Origin: Dyella sp. S184
Lineage (GTDB): Bacteria > Pseudomonadota > Gammaproteobacteria > Xanthomonadales > Rhodanobacteraceae
Reading direction: 5' to 3'
Assembly: GCF_009766065.1 (NCBI RefSeq)
Contig: NZ_LMUE01000012.1
Span: 62,001 to 126,000 of the forward strand
Length of the DNA stretch: 64,000 bases
Notes under the pieces: model-generated
The model's database searches: none
The model's input: only the letters and a program-made list of their open reading frames with translations
What the model was told of the DNA's origin: nothing
Part shown: positions 19,720-30,723 of the stretch, piece after piece
Numbering within the stretch: position 1 is the first letter of the stretch
Layout of the letters: each line of letters starts with the position of its first letter
Made by a program: the position numbers and the translations under genes

Positions 19720-20817
19720 TCAGCCGCATGCGCGTGCCCCGCAGAAGAACGCGGCGGCGCTGTCGGCGTACTCCTCGATCGCGGCCAGCACGGCGTCGCA
19801 CACCGCCGCGGTGCCGGCGCTGCCGCCGATGTCGCGGGTGTGCGGACCATGGCGCAGCACCTGATCGACCGCTGTCTCGACGGCCACCGCTTCGGCTTCC
19901 AGTTCCAGCGAATGACGCAGCAGCATGGCCGCGGAAAGGATCGCGCCGATCGGATTGGCCACGCCATGGCCGGCGATGTCCGGCGCCGAACCGTGGATCG
20001 GTTCGTACAGGCCGGCCTTGCCCTCACCCAGTGACGCCGACGGCAACAGGCCGAGCGAACCGGCCAGCGCAGCGGCCTCGTCGGTGAGGATGTCGCCGAA
20101 CAGGTTCTCGGTGACCACCACGTCGTAGCGGTTCGGCTGGGTCAGCAACAGCATCGCCATCGAGTCGACGAGCTGGTGCTCGACCTTCACGTCGGGATAG
20201 TCAGCAGCGACGCGCTGCACCGTGCTGCGCCACAGGCGCGAGGTTTCCAGTACGTTCGCCTTGTCCACCGAGGTGACGTGATGACGACGGCTGCGTGCCA
20301 GCTCGAACGCACGGTGCACCACGCGCTCGACTTCGGCGACGGTGTATTTGCACTCGTCGGTAGCGGTATCGGCCGTGCGGGTTTTTGCACCGAAGTACGC
20401 ACCACCGGTCAGCTCGCGCACGAACAGCACGTCGACGTTTTCCAGTTTCTCGTTCTTCAGTGGCGACAGGTCGGCCAGCGCCGGATGCACCTGCAGCGGA
20501 CGCAGGTTCGCGTAGACGCCCAGCGCGGCACGCAGCGCCAGCAGTCCCTGTTCAGGGCGCACCGATGCGTTCGGGTCGGACCACTTCGGGCCACCGACGG
20601 CACCGAGCAGCACCGCATCGGCGCTCTGACATGCCGCCAGCGCAGCCGCTGGCAGCGGCTCGCCGGTGGTATCGATCGCGGCACCCCCGATCAGCTGCTC
20701 ATCGAAGGTGAACACGTGCTCGTAACGCGCAGCGACGGTTTTCAATACGGCCACGGCAGCCGCAGTGACTTCGGGGCCGACGCCGTCGCCGGGCAGGGTG
20801 ACGATGTGTGCCTTCAT
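19720..20817 (-). CDS. leuB: 3-isopropylmalate dehydrogenase
   Basis: 365 residues. LeuB oxidises 3-isopropylmalate with NAD in leucine synthesis. Signatures: LPGDGVGPEV at the N-terminus, LGAVGGPKW, the substrate residues in ANLRPLQ and VRELTGGAYFG, and the signature block VVTENLFGDILTDEAAALAGSLG with GLYEPIHGSAPDIAG. Overlaps leuD (ATGA). The C-terminal tail ends ADSAAAFFCGARACG, slightly unusual but within length limits. Confidence 0.96.
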   Translation of the reverse strand: MKAHIVTLPGDGVGPEVTAAAVAVLKTVAARYEHVFTFDEQLIGGAAIDTTGEPLPAAALAACQSADAVLLGAVGGPKWSDPNASVRPEQGLLALRAALGVYANLRPLQVHPALADLSPLKNEKLENVDVLFVRELTGGAYFGAKTRTADTATDECKYTVAEVERVVHRAFELARSRRHHVTSVDKANVLETSRLWRSTVQRVAADYPDVKVEHQLVDSMAMLLLTQPNRYDVVVTENLFGDILTDEAAALAGSLGLLPSASLGEGKAGLYEPIHGSAPDIAGHGVANPIGAILSAAMLLRHSLELEAEAVAVETAVDQVLRHGPHTRDIGGSAGTAAVCDAVLAAIEEYADSAAAFFCGARACG

Positions 20818-21395
20818 GCCGCTTTCTCCTGTTGTTCGTAATGTGTGATCGCGTCAGCGTGTTGCAGCAGGTAGCCAAGCTGGTCGACGCCGTTGAGCAG
20901 GCAGTGCCGCGCGAATGGTTCCAGCCGGAACGGAATGTGGCCACCGTCGGGCAGCGCGATGAACTGCTCGCGCACGTCGATCACCAGCTCGATGCCGGGA
21001 TGCTTGAGCAGCCAGCGGTGCTCCAGTTCGTCGATGACGATCGCCAGCAGGCCGTTCTTCAACGCGTTGCCGCGGAAGATGTCCGCGATCTCGCTACACA
21101 GCACCGCCTGCACGCCGTAGTCGAGCAGAGCCCACGGTGCGTGCTCGCGCGAGGAACCACAGCCGAAATTGCGTCCGGCGACAACGATCGAACAGCCCTG
21201 CGCCTGCGGCTGGTTCAACGGAAATGCCGGGTTGTCGCTGCCATCGGCCTGATAACGCCAATCGTGGAAGCACAGCTTGCCCAAGCCTTCGCGGGTGGTG
21301 GTGGTGAGGAAGCGCGCCGGGATGATGCGGTCGGTGTCGATGTTTTCGTCGGCCAGCACGGCGGTGCGCGAGTGGATGCGGGTGATGGGCTTCAT
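20814..21395 (-). CDS. leuD: 3-isopropylmalate dehydratase small subunit
   Basis: 193 residues, the swivelling domain partner of LeuC in isomerising 2- to 3-isopropylmalate. Typical segments are [34 protein letters not shown] and [20 protein letters not shown] 21395 overlaps the leuC stop and the stop overlaps leuB, so it lies in an unbroken coupled chain. Confidence 0.96.
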   Translation of the reverse strand: MKPITRIHSRTAVLADENIDTDRIIPARFLTTTTREGLGKLCFHDWRYQADGSDNPAFPLNQPQAQGCSIVVAGRNFGCGSSREHAPWALLDYGVQAVLCSEIADIFRGNALKNGLLAIVIDELEHRWLLKHPGIELVIDVREQFIALPDGGHIPFRLEPFARHCLLNGVDQLGYLLQHADAITHYEQQEKAA

Positions 21396-22822
21396 GCGGC
21401 TTGCTCCCGGCGGTGATCGGCGGTGGCCGGGTAGTCGCGCGGATCGGCAATGCGGCCGGCCAACGCAGACGCGGCAGCGGTGGCCGGGCTGGCCAGCACG
21501 GTGCGTGCGCCCTTGCCCTGGCGGCCTTCGAAGTTGCGGTTGGAGGTGCTCACCACCAGCTGACCCGGTTGGGCCAGATCGCCGTTCATCGCGATGCACA
21601 TCGAGCAGCCAGGCACGCGCCACTCGGCGCCGGCGGCGGTGAACACCTGATGCAGGCCTTCGCGTTCGGCATCGCGGCGCACCGCTTCGGAGCCCGGCAC
21701 CACCAGCATGCGCACGCCGTCGGCGACGCGACGACCACGCATCACGTTGGCGGCCTCGCGCAGGTCGGACAGGCGCGAGTTGGTGCAACTGCCGACGAAC
21801 ACCACATCGACCGGCGTGCCCTGCATCGGCTGGCCGGGCTTGCTCTGCATGTAGTCGAGCGCGCGATGTTCCTGGGCATTGGTCGCGGCCGGCACCGGCG
21901 CGTCCATCGCGATCGCCATGCCCGGATGGGTGCCGTAGGTGACCGTCGGCTTCACCGTGCTGGCGTCGATGCGCACCTCGCGGTCGTAGGTGGCGCCGTC
22001 ATCGCTGCGCAGCGCACGCCACGTCGCCACGGCGGCATTCCATGCGGCGCCCTGCGGCGTACGCGGGCGACCCTTCAGCCATGCGAACGTGGTGTCGTCC
22101 GGCGCGATCAACCCGGCGCGTGCGCCGGCTTCGATCGACATGTTGCAGACCGTCATGCGCTCGTCCATCGACAGCGCTTCGATGGCCGCGCCGCGGTACT
22201 CCAGCACGTAGCCGGTGCCGCCATCGACACCGATCGTGCCGATGATGTGCAGGATCAGATCCTTCGCGCTGATGCCGGCAGGCAACTGACCGTCCACATG
22301 AATCGCCATGGTCTTCGGCTTGCGCTGCAGCAGGCATTGCGTGGCCATCACGTGGCCAACCTCGGTAGTGCCGATGCCGAACGCCAACGCGCCGAACGCG
22401 CCGTGGGTGGAGGTGTGGCTGTCGCCGCAGACGATCGTCATGCCGGGCTGGGTGGCGCCAAGCTCCGGGCCGATCACGTGCACGATGCCGCGGTCGGCGC
22501 TGTCCCAGCCGTGCAGCTCGACGCCGAACTCGCGGCAGTTGGTTTCCAGCTGGGTCACCTGCGCCTGCGCCTCTGCATTCGCATACGGGCGGCTGCCGTC
22601 GGCGTTCGTCGGCAAGGTCGGGGTGGAGTGGTCCAGTGTGGCCAGCATGCGATCGGGGCGACGCAGCTGCAGGCCGCGCTCGCGCAGTTCGCTGAACGCC
22701 TGCGGCGAAGTCACCTCATGCACCAGATGCAGGTCGACGTAGAGCACCGCCGGCGTGTCGGTGGTTTCGGGTACGACGACATGCGCGCCCCAAACTTTCT
22801 CGAACAGGGTCTTTGCACTCAC
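21392..22822 (-). CDS. leuC: 3-isopropylmalate dehydratase large subunit
   Basis: 476 residues, aconitase-family iron-sulfur subunit. Cluster cysteines are in [13 protein letters not shown] and the GCSMCIAMN pair; [32 protein letters not shown] is represented by [14 protein letters not shown] and GTSEVGH-like GTTEVGH. Begins with GTG, overlapping the ilvE stop (GTGA), and overlaps leuD at its end. Confidence 0.96.
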   Translation of the reverse strand: MSAKTLFEKVWGAHVVVPETTDTPAVLYVDLHLVHEVTSPQAFSELRERGLQLRRPDRMLATLDHSTPTLPTNADGSRPYANAEAQAQVTQLETNCREFGVELHGWDSADRGIVHVIGPELGATQPGMTIVCGDSHTSTHGAFGALAFGIGTTEVGHVMATQCLLQRKPKTMAIHVDGQLPAGISAKDLILHIIGTIGVDGGTGYVLEYRGAAIEALSMDERMTVCNMSIEAGARAGLIAPDDTTFAWLKGRPRTPQGAAWNAAVATWRALRSDDGATYDREVRIDASTVKPTVTYGTHPGMAIAMDAPVPAATNAQEHRALDYMQSKPGQPMQGTPVDVVFVGSCTNSRLSDLREAANVMRGRRVADGVRMLVVPGSEAVRRDAEREGLHQVFTAAGAEWRVPGCSMCIAMNGDLAQPGQLVVSTSNRNFEGRQGKGARTVLASPATAAASALAGRIADPRDYPATADHRREQAA

Positions 22823-23817
22823 GCCGATGCCTCCATCATTTCGTGCGCTCGTCCATGAGCGCGATCACCAGCTGGCACTGGTTCGTGGTTAGGGACGACC
22901 GCATTGACGAAACTCAGCCAGTTCCAGCGATCTTCGGTGCGGCCGTCGAACAGACCGAAGAATGCCTGCTGCAGTTGCTTGGTGATCGGGCCGGGCATAC
23001 CTGCACCGACGACCTTGCGATCGACCGAGCGCACCGGCGTGATCTCGGCAGCGGTACCGGTCATGAACACTTCGTCGGCGGTGTACAGCGCCTCGCGTGG
23101 CAGGTCACGTTCTTCCACCGTGATGCCGAGATTGGCGGCCAGCGTGAGCACGCTGTCGCGGGTGATGCCGGCGAGGATGCCGGCGCTCGATGGCGGCGTG
23201 AGCAGCTTGCCGCGCTTGACCAGGAACAGATTTTCGCCCGCGCCCTCGCTGAGCAGGCCGTTGTGGCCCAGCGCGATGCCTTCGTCGTAACCGCCGCGGC
23301 GCGCTTCCAGCCCTATCAGCTGGCTGTTGAGGTAGTTGCCGCCGGCCTTGGCCCAGCTCGGCAAGGTGTTCGGTGCGGGACGATGCCACGAGGACACGCA
23401 GACGTCGGCGCCTTTTTCCACCGCATCGCCCAGATATGCGCCCCAGTCCAGCGCCATGATCGCTACTTCGACCGGCGCGCCCTCCTTCGGCAGCACGCCC
23501 AGGCCACCGGCGCCGCGGAACACGATCGGTCGCACGTAGGCCGAGCGCATCGCGTTGGCGCGGATCAGTTCGATGCAGGCGGTGTTGATCTCGTCTTCGC
23601 AGTAGCCGATCTCGATCTCGTAGATCGCGGCGGACTCGAACAGCCGGCGCGTGTGCTCGGCCAGCCGGAAATACGCCGGGCCTCGCGGCGTGGCGTAGAC
23701 GCGCTCGCCCTCGAACACCGAGGAGCCGTAGTGCAGGGCATGCGTGCTGACATGGACGCTGGCATCGGCCCAGGGCTTGATGCGACCGTTGTGCCAGAGG
23801 AAGGGCGTGTTGCTCAT
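22819..23817 (-). CDS. ilvE: Branched-chain amino acid aminotransferase
   Basis: 332 residues, fold-type IV PLP enzyme that transfers the amino group to the keto acids of Leu, Ile and Val. The PLP lysine lies in [49 protein letters not shown] and the phosphate loop [14 protein letters not shown] are as in the family. Start at 23817 is 17 bases after the leuA stop. Its location between leuA and leuC ensures the common final enzyme is made with the leucine genes. Confidence 0.95.
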   Translation of the reverse strand: MSNTPFLWHNGRIKPWADASVHVSTHALHYGSSVFEGERVYATPRGPAYFRLAEHTRRLFESAAIYEIEIGYCEDEINTACIELIRANAMRSAYVRPIVFRGAGGLGVLPKEGAPVEVAIMALDWGAYLGDAVEKGADVCVSSWHRPAPNTLPSWAKAGGNYLNSQLIGLEARRGGYDEGIALGHNGLLSEGAGENLFLVKRGKLLTPPSSAGILAGITRDSVLTLAANLGITVEERDLPREALYTADEVFMTGTAAEITPVRSVDRKVVGAGMPGPITKQLQQAFFGLFDGRTEDRWNWLSFVNAVVPNHEPVPAGDRAHGRAHEMMEASA

Positions 23818-23834
23818 GAAAACTCCTCGAATGA

Positions 23835-25430
<1,596 letters not shown>

Positions 25431-25462
25431 CGCTGGCTCCGTGGATGCGAGCCGAGGGCAAC

Positions 25463-25497
25463 AAAAAACCCCGCGCCGTTGCCGGTGCGGGGTTTTT
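25463..25497 (-). terminator. Attenuator terminator ahead of leuA
   Basis: On the minus strand a stem AAAAACCCCGC/GCGGGGTTTTT, with an inner CCG-GCAA-CGG closed by a GNRA loop, ends in six T. It lies 43 bases after the leuL stop and 30 bases before leuA. The left arm includes CCCGCACC (25484-25491), which can instead pair with GGTGCGGG at 25544-25551 inside the leader, making terminator and antiterminator mutually exclusive. Confidence 0.9.
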
Positions 25498-25539
25498 GGG
25501 AGTCTTCAGGTTACTTTCTATCTACCTGGACACATGCCC

Positions 25540-25677
25540 TCAGCCCGCACCTCCGTTGATAATAAGGAGTACGAGTACAAGGGTAAGAAGGAGCGTGCCG
25601 CGAAGCTGCAGCAGGCCGGCAACCGTCGGGAGACGGTTGGTTTCGGCAGTGCGGCAGGGGTTGTTGCGTTGCGACAT
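25540..25677 (-). CDS. leuL: leu-ilv leader peptide
   Basis: A 45-residue frame too short for ordinary gene calling. It begins MSQRNNPCRT and near its end has LLLTLVLVLLII (codons 29-40), a run of Leu, Val, Ile and Thr codons, then NGGAG and stop. This is the classic attenuator leader for branched-chain synthesis: stalling at scarce Leu/Val/Ile codons would leave GGTGCGGG (25544-25551, codons 43-45) free to form the antiterminator. An early CCGCAC (25649-25654) can pair with the same segment, acting as protector. The in-frame ATG 25689 would add four residues but overlaps the proposed -10. No ribosome site precedes either ATG, so the message may be leaderless. Confidence 0.88.
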   Translation of the reverse strand: MSQRNNPCRTAETNRLPTVAGLLQLRGTLLLTLVLVLLIINGGAG

Positions 25678-25684
25678 GCGACCG

Positions 25685-25714
25685 ACCATACGCGAAGCTG
25701 AAATGGCTAGTCAA
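25685..25714 (-). promoter_or_regulatory. Promoter of the leu-ilv leader
   Basis: TTGACT (25709-25714), 18 bases, TATGGT (25685-25690) on the minus strand. The last -10 base is seven bases before the leuL ATG, so transcription would start at or next to the A of ATG. The thr leader promoter has the same layout. Confidence 0.55.
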
Positions 25715-25778
25715 CAGTTTCCTTTGAAACTGATCGCTCGATCGCGATGATTGCGGTATGGATGGCTAGCCATCCATA
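25715..25778. promoter_or_regulatory. Two palindromes upstream of the leu-ilv promoter
   Basis: CAGTTTC-AAAG-GAAACTG (25715-25732) abuts the -35 of the leu leader promoter. Further up, a perfect 22-base palindrome TATGGATGGCT/AGCCATCCATA lies at 25757-25778; its core ATGGCTAG is repeated at 25703-25710 over the -35. These are candidate operator sites for a regulator not identified here. Confidence 0.5.
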
Positions 25779-25939
25779 TGATGGATCGGCTTCCGTCCTG
25801 CGCACGCGTGTCGCGCGCGAACTGTCACGGCAAGTGGCGATCAGTCGGTGCAAGCAGATAGAGCTGCAAAGCCTGCCGGGACTGACCTGAGGTTGCCCGG
25901 CAGCTGGTCAGTCCCGGCCCCGCATTCGGACCTGAACCA

Positions 25940-27265
25940 TCAAGCTTGGGCGTGTTGCAGCAGCCATTGCCGCAATGCGTTTTCGTTGGCAGCCAGCGGC
26001 TCGGACGAGGCCGGGCGTGCCAGCATCGCCGCGAGTGACGCGGGCACCGCAAGCGGTTGCTCGATCAGCGGTTCGACCACGCTCTCGAACTTGGCTGGGT
26101 GCGCAGTGGCGACCACGGTCCACGGAGTTGCGTCGCCGCTCGCGCGCAGCTGATCAAGCAGATGCGCGGCAGTGGCGGTGTGCGGGCAGAACACGTAACC
26201 GTATTCGTGCGCATGGTTGGAGATGGTTTGCCGGATCGCTGCATCGCCGACACTGGCTGCCTGCAGTTGCTCACGTAAGGCGTGTACATCCGGATAAGTC
26301 CAGCGCAGTCGATCGAAGTTGCTCGGCGCACCCACGTCCATCGCATTCGCCAACGTGGCGACGGCTTCGCGTGGCGTATACGGGGCGCCCGAAAAATAGT
26401 CGGGCAGGGTGGTGTTGGCGTTGCAGGCCAACCGTAGCGAGCCGATTGGCAGGCCGATCTCACGCACCCACAGGCAGGCCAGTGCGTTGCCCAGGTTGCC
26501 GGTGGGCACGATGAAATTCAGCGGCTTGTGGTGTTCGCGCCACCAGCTCAGCGCCGCGTGCGCGTAGTAACTCATCTGCGGCAGCAGCCTGCCGAGGCTG
26601 ATGCTGTTGGCCGAGGAGAGCGGCAACTGCGCCTGCAGCGTGGCATCGTTGAGTGCCGCCTTGACCATGCGCTGGCAATCGTCGAAGCGGCCGACCACGC
26701 GCAGTGCCGTGACGTTGTCGCCGAAGCAGCCGAGCTGATGCGCTTGGCGCGGCGACACCAGCCCATCGGGATACAGGATCACCACGCGCACGTTCGGCTT
26801 GCGATGAAACGCGGCCGCCACCGCCGCGCCGGTGTCGCCCGAGGTGGCGACCAGGATCGTCAATGGTCGTGCATCGTTGCGCGGCAGGCGGCGCAAGCAG
26901 GCGGCGAGGAAGCGTGCACCGAAATCCTTGAAGGCCGAGGTGGGGCCATGGAACAGCTCCAGCACCATGGTATTCGGGTGGGCCGGTAGCGCATGCAGCG
27001 GCGCGTCGAACGTGAATGCTTCCACGCAGATTGCCGCCAACTCGTCGGCCAACGGATCACCGGCAAAGAACGGCGCCAGCAAGATGGCGGCGGTGTCGGC
27101 CAGGGTTCCGTGTGGATCGAACGCGGCCGGATCGATCGACGGCAACGCCTCCGGCACATACAGTCCGCCATCGGGTGCAAGTCCGGCCGCGATCGCCTGA
27201 CTGATCGGCACGGTCGGGCCGGCGCTGCGGGTGCTGTGATAGCGCAGCGGTTCGACCTCGCTCAT
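25940..27265 (-). CDS. thrC: Threonine synthase
   Basis: 441 residues, PLP enzyme converting O-phosphohomoserine to threonine. The PLP lysine is Lys113 in [25 protein letters not shown] is the phosphate loop region and [13 protein letters not shown] follows. The N-terminus ([21 protein letters not shown]) is typical of the longer bacterial/yeast class. ATG 27265 overlaps the thrB stop. It is 260 bases upstream of the leu-ilv leader; its product is the substrate of ilvA at the end of the block. Confidence 0.95.
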   Translation of the reverse strand: MSEVEPLRYHSTRSAGPTVPISQAIAAGLAPDGGLYVPEALPSIDPAAFDPHGTLADTAAILLAPFFAGDPLADELAAICVEAFTFDAPLHALPAHPNTMVLELFHGPTSAFKDFGARFLAACLRRLPRNDARPLTILVATSGDTGAAVAAAFHRKPNVRVVILYPDGLVSPRQAHQLGCFGDNVTALRVVGRFDDCQRMVKAALNDATLQAQLPLSSANSISLGRLLPQMSYYAHAALSWWREHHKPLNFIVPTGNLGNALACLWVREIGLPIGSLRLACNANTTLPDYFSGAPYTPREAVATLANAMDVGAPSNFDRLRWTYPDVHALREQLQAASVGDAAIRQTISNHAHEYGYVFCPHTATAAHLLDQLRASGDATPWTVVATAHPAKFESVVEPLIEQPLAVPASLAAMLARPASSEPLAANENALRQWLLQHAQA

Positions 27266-28254
27266 GCATCCACCTCGAGCGAGGGAATCAAGGCGGCGGC
27301 TGGCCCATCGATAGGCGACACCCACGCATCGCTATCGAGACCGGCGTCGGCGAACGCAGTCTGCATCGCGGCAGAAGCTGCTTCGGCGTCGCCGCGGTTG
27401 TCGTACCAGCCGAACACGCTGGGGCCGGCGCCGGAAATGCTGGCGCCGAGTGCGTGATGATCCAGCGCAGCCTGCTTCACCTGCGCGAAGTTCGGGATCA
27501 GCGGTGCGCGGCGTGGTTCCACCAGTACGTCCTTCAGGCCTTCGCGTACCAGCGCCGCGTCGCCGCGGTAGCAGCCGGCCAGCACCAGCGCGAGGTTCGA
27601 ACTTTGCGCGACGAACTCGCCGAGTTCGTAGTGGCCGGCCAATGCCGCCCGTGCCTTGCGCGTCTCCAGCACCACATGCGGATGCACCAGCGCGCAATGC
27701 CATACGGCCGGCACTTCGATGCGCAGCAGGCGCTCGTGGGTGGCCAGCACCAGGCCGCCAAGCAGCATCGAACCGAGGTTGTCGCCATGCCGGCTGCCGC
27801 TGGCCACTGTTTCGCCGTCCAGCGCGAAGCCGTACAGCGATTCGCGCGGCAGCGGCTGCGCCAGCAACGCATTCGCGGCGACCAGCGCGGCCACGCAGGA
27901 TGCGGCCGAGCCGCCCATGCCCGAACCCAGCGCGATGCCCTTGTGCAGCACCAGTTCGAACCCATGCTGCAGGCCGAGCGCCTTGCGCAGCGCGAGCAGG
28001 GCGACGCCGGCGGTGTTCTGGCGCGGGTCGGTCGGCAGTTCGGTGACGCAGCCGCGGATCGCGACAATGCGTACCACCGGTTCGTCGATGCGGCGCACCT
28101 CGGCGCGATCGCCAGCGCCAGCCACGCTGTGGCCGAGCAGGTCGAAACCCACGCCCACGTTGCCGACACTGGCAGGTGCGAAGGCGCAGGCGACCTGCGG
28201 GAGTTTGGGGCGACGCGGTGAAGCCATGACGGGTTCCAGAAGTAAGGTGTTCAT
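27262..28254 (-). CDS. thrB: Homoserine kinase
   Basis: 330 residues, GHMP-family kinase phosphorylating homoserine. N-terminal [19 protein letters not shown] loop [14 protein letters not shown], and C-terminal [14 protein letters not shown] are the three GHMP motifs. I take ATG 28254, whose ATGA overlaps the stop of the dehydrogenase; ATG 28227 is an in-frame alternative. Middle gene of the threonine trio. Confidence 0.95.
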   Translation of the reverse strand: MNTLLLEPVMASPRRPKLPQVACAFAPASVGNVGVGFDLLGHSVAGAGDRAEVRRIDEPVVRIVAIRGCVTELPTDPRQNTAGVALLALRKALGLQHGFELVLHKGIALGSGMGGSAASCVAALVAANALLAQPLPRESLYGFALDGETVASGSRHGDNLGSMLLGGLVLATHERLLRIEVPAVWHCALVHPHVVLETRKARAALAGHYELGEFVAQSSNLALVLAGCYRGDAALVREGLKDVLVEPRRAPLIPNFAQVKQAALDHHALGASISGAGPSVFGWYDNRGDAEAASAAMQTAFADAGLDSDAWVSPIDGPAAALIPSLEVDA

Positions 28255-29411
28255 GCGCGCACCTCCAGCGAATCGGCAATGCGCAGCAGATCGGTGAACA
28301 CGCCGGCGGCGGTCACTTCGGGACCGGCGCCGGGGCCTTGCACCGACAGCGGATTGTCGCAGTAACGGCGTGTCGTGAACTGCACGATGTTGTCGGTCAG
28401 TCGCGTATGTGCGAAAGCATGCTTCGCCGGCAGCACAACCAGCTTCACGCGAGCGCGGCCATGACGGTCCAGGCTGGCGACATAGCGCAGCACACCGCCG
28501 ATGGCCCGCGCCTCGGCCAGCCGGGCGGACATCAACGGATCCAGTTCGTGCAGTCGCTGCATGCATGCTTCGAGCGGCAGCGCCACCAGCGCGGGTGGCA
28601 CCAGACTTTCCACCACGACTTCCTCCAGCGACAGCGGCCAGCCCGCCTCGCGCGCCAGGATCACCAGCTTGCGCGCCACGTCCAGACCGGACAGGTCGTC
28701 GCGCGGATCAGGCTCGGTATAGCCCAGCGCATGCGCCTCTTGCACCAGCGCCGAGAACGGTTGCTGGCCATCATGGCGGTTGCACAGCCACGCCAGCGTG
28801 CCGGAGAACATGCCTTCCACCGCGAGCAGTTCGTCGCCGGTATCGAGCAGGTCGCGCAGCGTCTGCACTACCGGCAGGCCGGCGCACACGGTGGCCTCGT
28901 AGCGGAAGCGCATGCCGTCGGCACAGGCCGCGCGGATCGCCTGCCAGCGTGCCAGCGCACCGCTGCCGGCCAGCTTGTTCGGCGTCACCACATGCAGCCC
29001 GGCGGCCAGCCAGTCGGCGTAGTGACTGGCGACGACATCGCTGGCGCTGCAGTCGATCAGTAGCGCGTGGCGGCCATCGTTGCCGCGTACGTGCGCGGCG
29101 AATTCATCGAGATTACCCGGCCGCCAGATCTGCGCACGCTCGCCGTGGCGGTCGCGGCCGGCATGGTTGAGCTCGGGATCGTCGCAGTCCAGCCACATCC
29201 GCCGGCTGGCAGCGACGCCGCACAGCTGCAGCTCCAGCCCGGTCTCGCGCAGCAGCCGTGGCTGGGCAGCGCGCAATTGGGTGAGCAGCGCGCTGCCGAC
29301 GCGGCCGGGTCCGATCAGGCCGACCGCCAGCACGCGCCGGCGCCGTGCAGTCGGCATGGCGAAACCGAACGAGGGTCGAGGGACGGCAAGTTGGGGTGCA
29401 CAGACATTCAC
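28251..29411 (-). CDS. Homoserine dehydrogenase, monofunctional (ThrA C-terminal type)
   Basis: 386 residues, reduces aspartate semialdehyde to homoserine. The NAD-binding loop is [14 protein letters not shown] near residue 32, with [54 protein letters not shown] and [20 protein letters not shown]. The sequence matches the dehydrogenase half of bifunctional ThrA/MetL, but the aspartokinase half is absent, so aspartokinase must be elsewhere. GTG start at 29411 is fixed by an excellent AGGAGG six bases upstream; the open frame upstream of it runs through the leader region. Confidence 0.92.
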   Translation of the reverse strand: MNVCAPQLAVPRPSFGFAMPTARRRRVLAVGLIGPGRVGSALLTQLRAAQPRLLRETGLELQLCGVAASRRMWLDCDDPELNHAGRDRHGERAQIWRPGNLDEFAAHVRGNDGRHALLIDCSASDVVASHYADWLAAGLHVVTPNKLAGSGALARWQAIRAACADGMRFRYEATVCAGLPVVQTLRDLLDTGDELLAVEGMFSGTLAWLCNRHDGQQPFSALVQEAHALGYTEPDPRDDLSGLDVARKLVILAREAGWPLSLEEVVVESLVPPALVALPLEACMQRLHELDPLMSARLAEARAIGGVLRYVASLDRHGRARVKLVVLPAKHAFAHTRLTDNIVQFTTRRYCDNPLSVQGPGAGPEVTAAGVFTDLLRIADSLEVRA

Positions 29412-29470
29412 GATGACCTCCTGTGAGGCCCGTGCTCGCTGGCGGATCGGCTTGTGCGTGGGAGTGCACC

Positions 29471-29495
29471 GGCCCGCCTCATCGAGGGCGGGGCC
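29471..29495 (-). terminator. thr attenuator hairpin
   Basis: On the minus strand GGCCCCGCCCTC-GAT-GAGGCGGGCC forms a GC-rich stem with two bulged C. It lies 17 bases after the thrL stop and 59 before the GTG start. No T run follows, so it is an atypical intrinsic terminator. CCCCGCC (29487-29493) can instead pair, with one bulged base, to GGTCGGGG (29534-29541) just after the threonine codons, as an antiterminator would. Confidence 0.6.
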
Positions 29496-29512
29496 GTTGC
29501 GTAGTGAAGAAC

Positions 29513-29665
29513 CTATTCGCGCACGGACACCCACCCCGACCGAGTCGTGGTGGTAGTCGTAATCGTGGTGGCGATGGAACGAGCGTTGACGCCCGCCGGC
29601 AACAGCAACTGCCCGGTGGAAACCGGTGCGGCGTGCATGCGTGTTGGGGTGGAATGCGGCGACAT
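29513..29665 (-). CDS. thrL: thr operon leader peptide
   Basis: 50 residues, not called by length-limited tools. It begins MSPHSTPTRM and at codons 32-41 has ATTITTTTTT, eight Thr and one Ile codon in ten, close in style to E. coli ThrL. It then reads RSGWVSVRE and stops ahead of a GC-rich hairpin and the homoserine dehydrogenase. Low threonyl- or isoleucyl-tRNA would stall ribosomes there and free the following GGTCGGGG segment. ATG 29638 (codon 10) is a possible shorter start. No ribosome site is seen, and the -10 lies six bases before ATG. Confidence 0.88.
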   Translation of the reverse strand: MSPHSTPTRMHAAPVSTGQLLLPAGVNARSIATTITTTTTTRSGWVSVRE

Positions 29666-29671
29666 GGCATG

Positions 29672-29701
29672 ACCTTAGAGCGATTGCTGCAGTGCGGTCA
29701 A
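29672..29701 (-). promoter_or_regulatory. Promoter of the thr leader
   Basis: TTGACC (29696-29701), 18 bases, TAAGGT (29672-29677) on the minus strand, six bases from the thrL ATG. Same spacing and leaderless arrangement as the leu leader promoter. Confidence 0.5.
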
Positions 29702-29744
29702 CAGATTCATTTGCAACTTTTGCTTATATCCACATCGGTGCCGA

Positions 29745-30428
29745 TCAATCCGCCGCCTGCGCCATGAAGATTACCGACGCTGGCTTTTGCGTCTGCGGAT
29801 GCAGCGGTTCGCGCATCTCCAGCAGTCGCAGGCCATGTTCCTGAAAAAGCCGGATCCAGCTTTCCATGGTGCGGAAATACCAGGGCGCTGCGTCGCTGAA
29901 GTCCGTGCTGAAGCCGGCCCAGGAGCCCTGTCGCCAGCCATCCTGATAAGGGTGATCGCCACATGCGATGACCGGATGCAGGGTTTGCACCAGGAACGTA
30001 CCGTGTGGTTTGAGCAGTGAACGGACGACGCCAAACAGCCCTGCAACGGATTCGTTGCCGAGCAAGGCGAAATTGCACACGATGGCATCGGCGGACAGCT
30101 TGAGTTCGCCAGCAGCCACGTCCTCATGCGACATCACGCGGAAGTCACCGCTGCCAGCTTGCTGCGCCTGTTCGATGAAGGCAGGGATCGCATCGATCCC
30201 GATCACCTCGATACCGCAGCCAGCCAGTGCACGGGCGAGCCAGCCTTCGCCGCAGCCGATGTCGAGTACGGAGCGCGGCGAGCGAGCCAGCGTGGCCTCG
30301 ACGATCGCCCGATCAGTGACCAGCCGACGGCTCTCGATCTGCTGCCCGCGCACGGCAGTCGTCCATGGCGCGGCATTCCTGCCCCATGAATCGACGATCT
30401 TTGCATCGCTGAGTGGGTCGAGGCTCAT
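29745..30428 (-). CDS. Class I SAM-dependent methyltransferase
   Basis: 227 residues. SAM motif I is SVLDIGCGEGWLARAL near residue 53, followed by the acidic VIGIDAIPAFIEQA and motif III-like ALLGNESVAGLFGVV. The C-terminal part has an aromatic cluster (PWYFRTMESWIRLFQEHG) typical of small-molecule methyltransferases. Substrate unknown. It is upstream of thrL on the same strand with only 43 bases before the thr promoter, probably its own transcription unit. Confidence 0.75.
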   Translation of the reverse strand: MSLDPLSDAKIVDSWGRNAAPWTTAVRGQQIESRRLVTDRAIVEATLARSPRSVLDIGCGEGWLARALAGCGIEVIGIDAIPAFIEQAQQAGSGDFRVMSHEDVAAGELKLSADAIVCNFALLGNESVAGLFGVVRSLLKPHGTFLVQTLHPVIACGDHPYQDGWRQGSWAGFSTDFSDAAPWYFRTMESWIRLFQEHGLRLLEMREPLHPQTQKPASVIFMAQAAD

Positions 30429-30723
30429 GCCATGTCTCGCGAGTTACGGGCGGATTTCCAATACGGTTGCTTTCGCAACGCGTTGCTGACGTACGGCCAG
30501 AGCGTGCTGCAGATCCACGAGAGTCGGCCATGTCGAATCTGAGGTCAATAATGCGGCTTGATCACGATCGCAGGAAATCTGGATGCCCATGGTGTCGAGC
30601 AACTGACCGACGAAGGCTGGACCACCGCGTGGCATCATCGTGCTTGCTGCGCAGTGTGCGTGATCGCACAAGGTACGGCCGCTAGGCTGCAATCCCACTA
30701 GGATTTCCTTGAGGACACGAACG

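Noticed and set aside
25511..25714. A 67-codon minus-strand frame across the leu leader
   Set aside because: It is in another frame from the Leu/Val/Ile-rich leader and has no family pattern; the leader and terminator explain the region.
29479..29670. A 63-codon minus-strand frame across the thr leader
   Set aside because: Out of frame with the threonine-rich leader and proline/arginine-rich by composition; the thrL frame is better supported.
30429..30723. Fragment of an alpha/beta hydrolase on the plus strand
   Set aside because: A frame near 30560-30680 reads AGNLDAHGVEQLTDEGWTTA-like sequence, but it lacks a start, a core and clear homology; too little to call.
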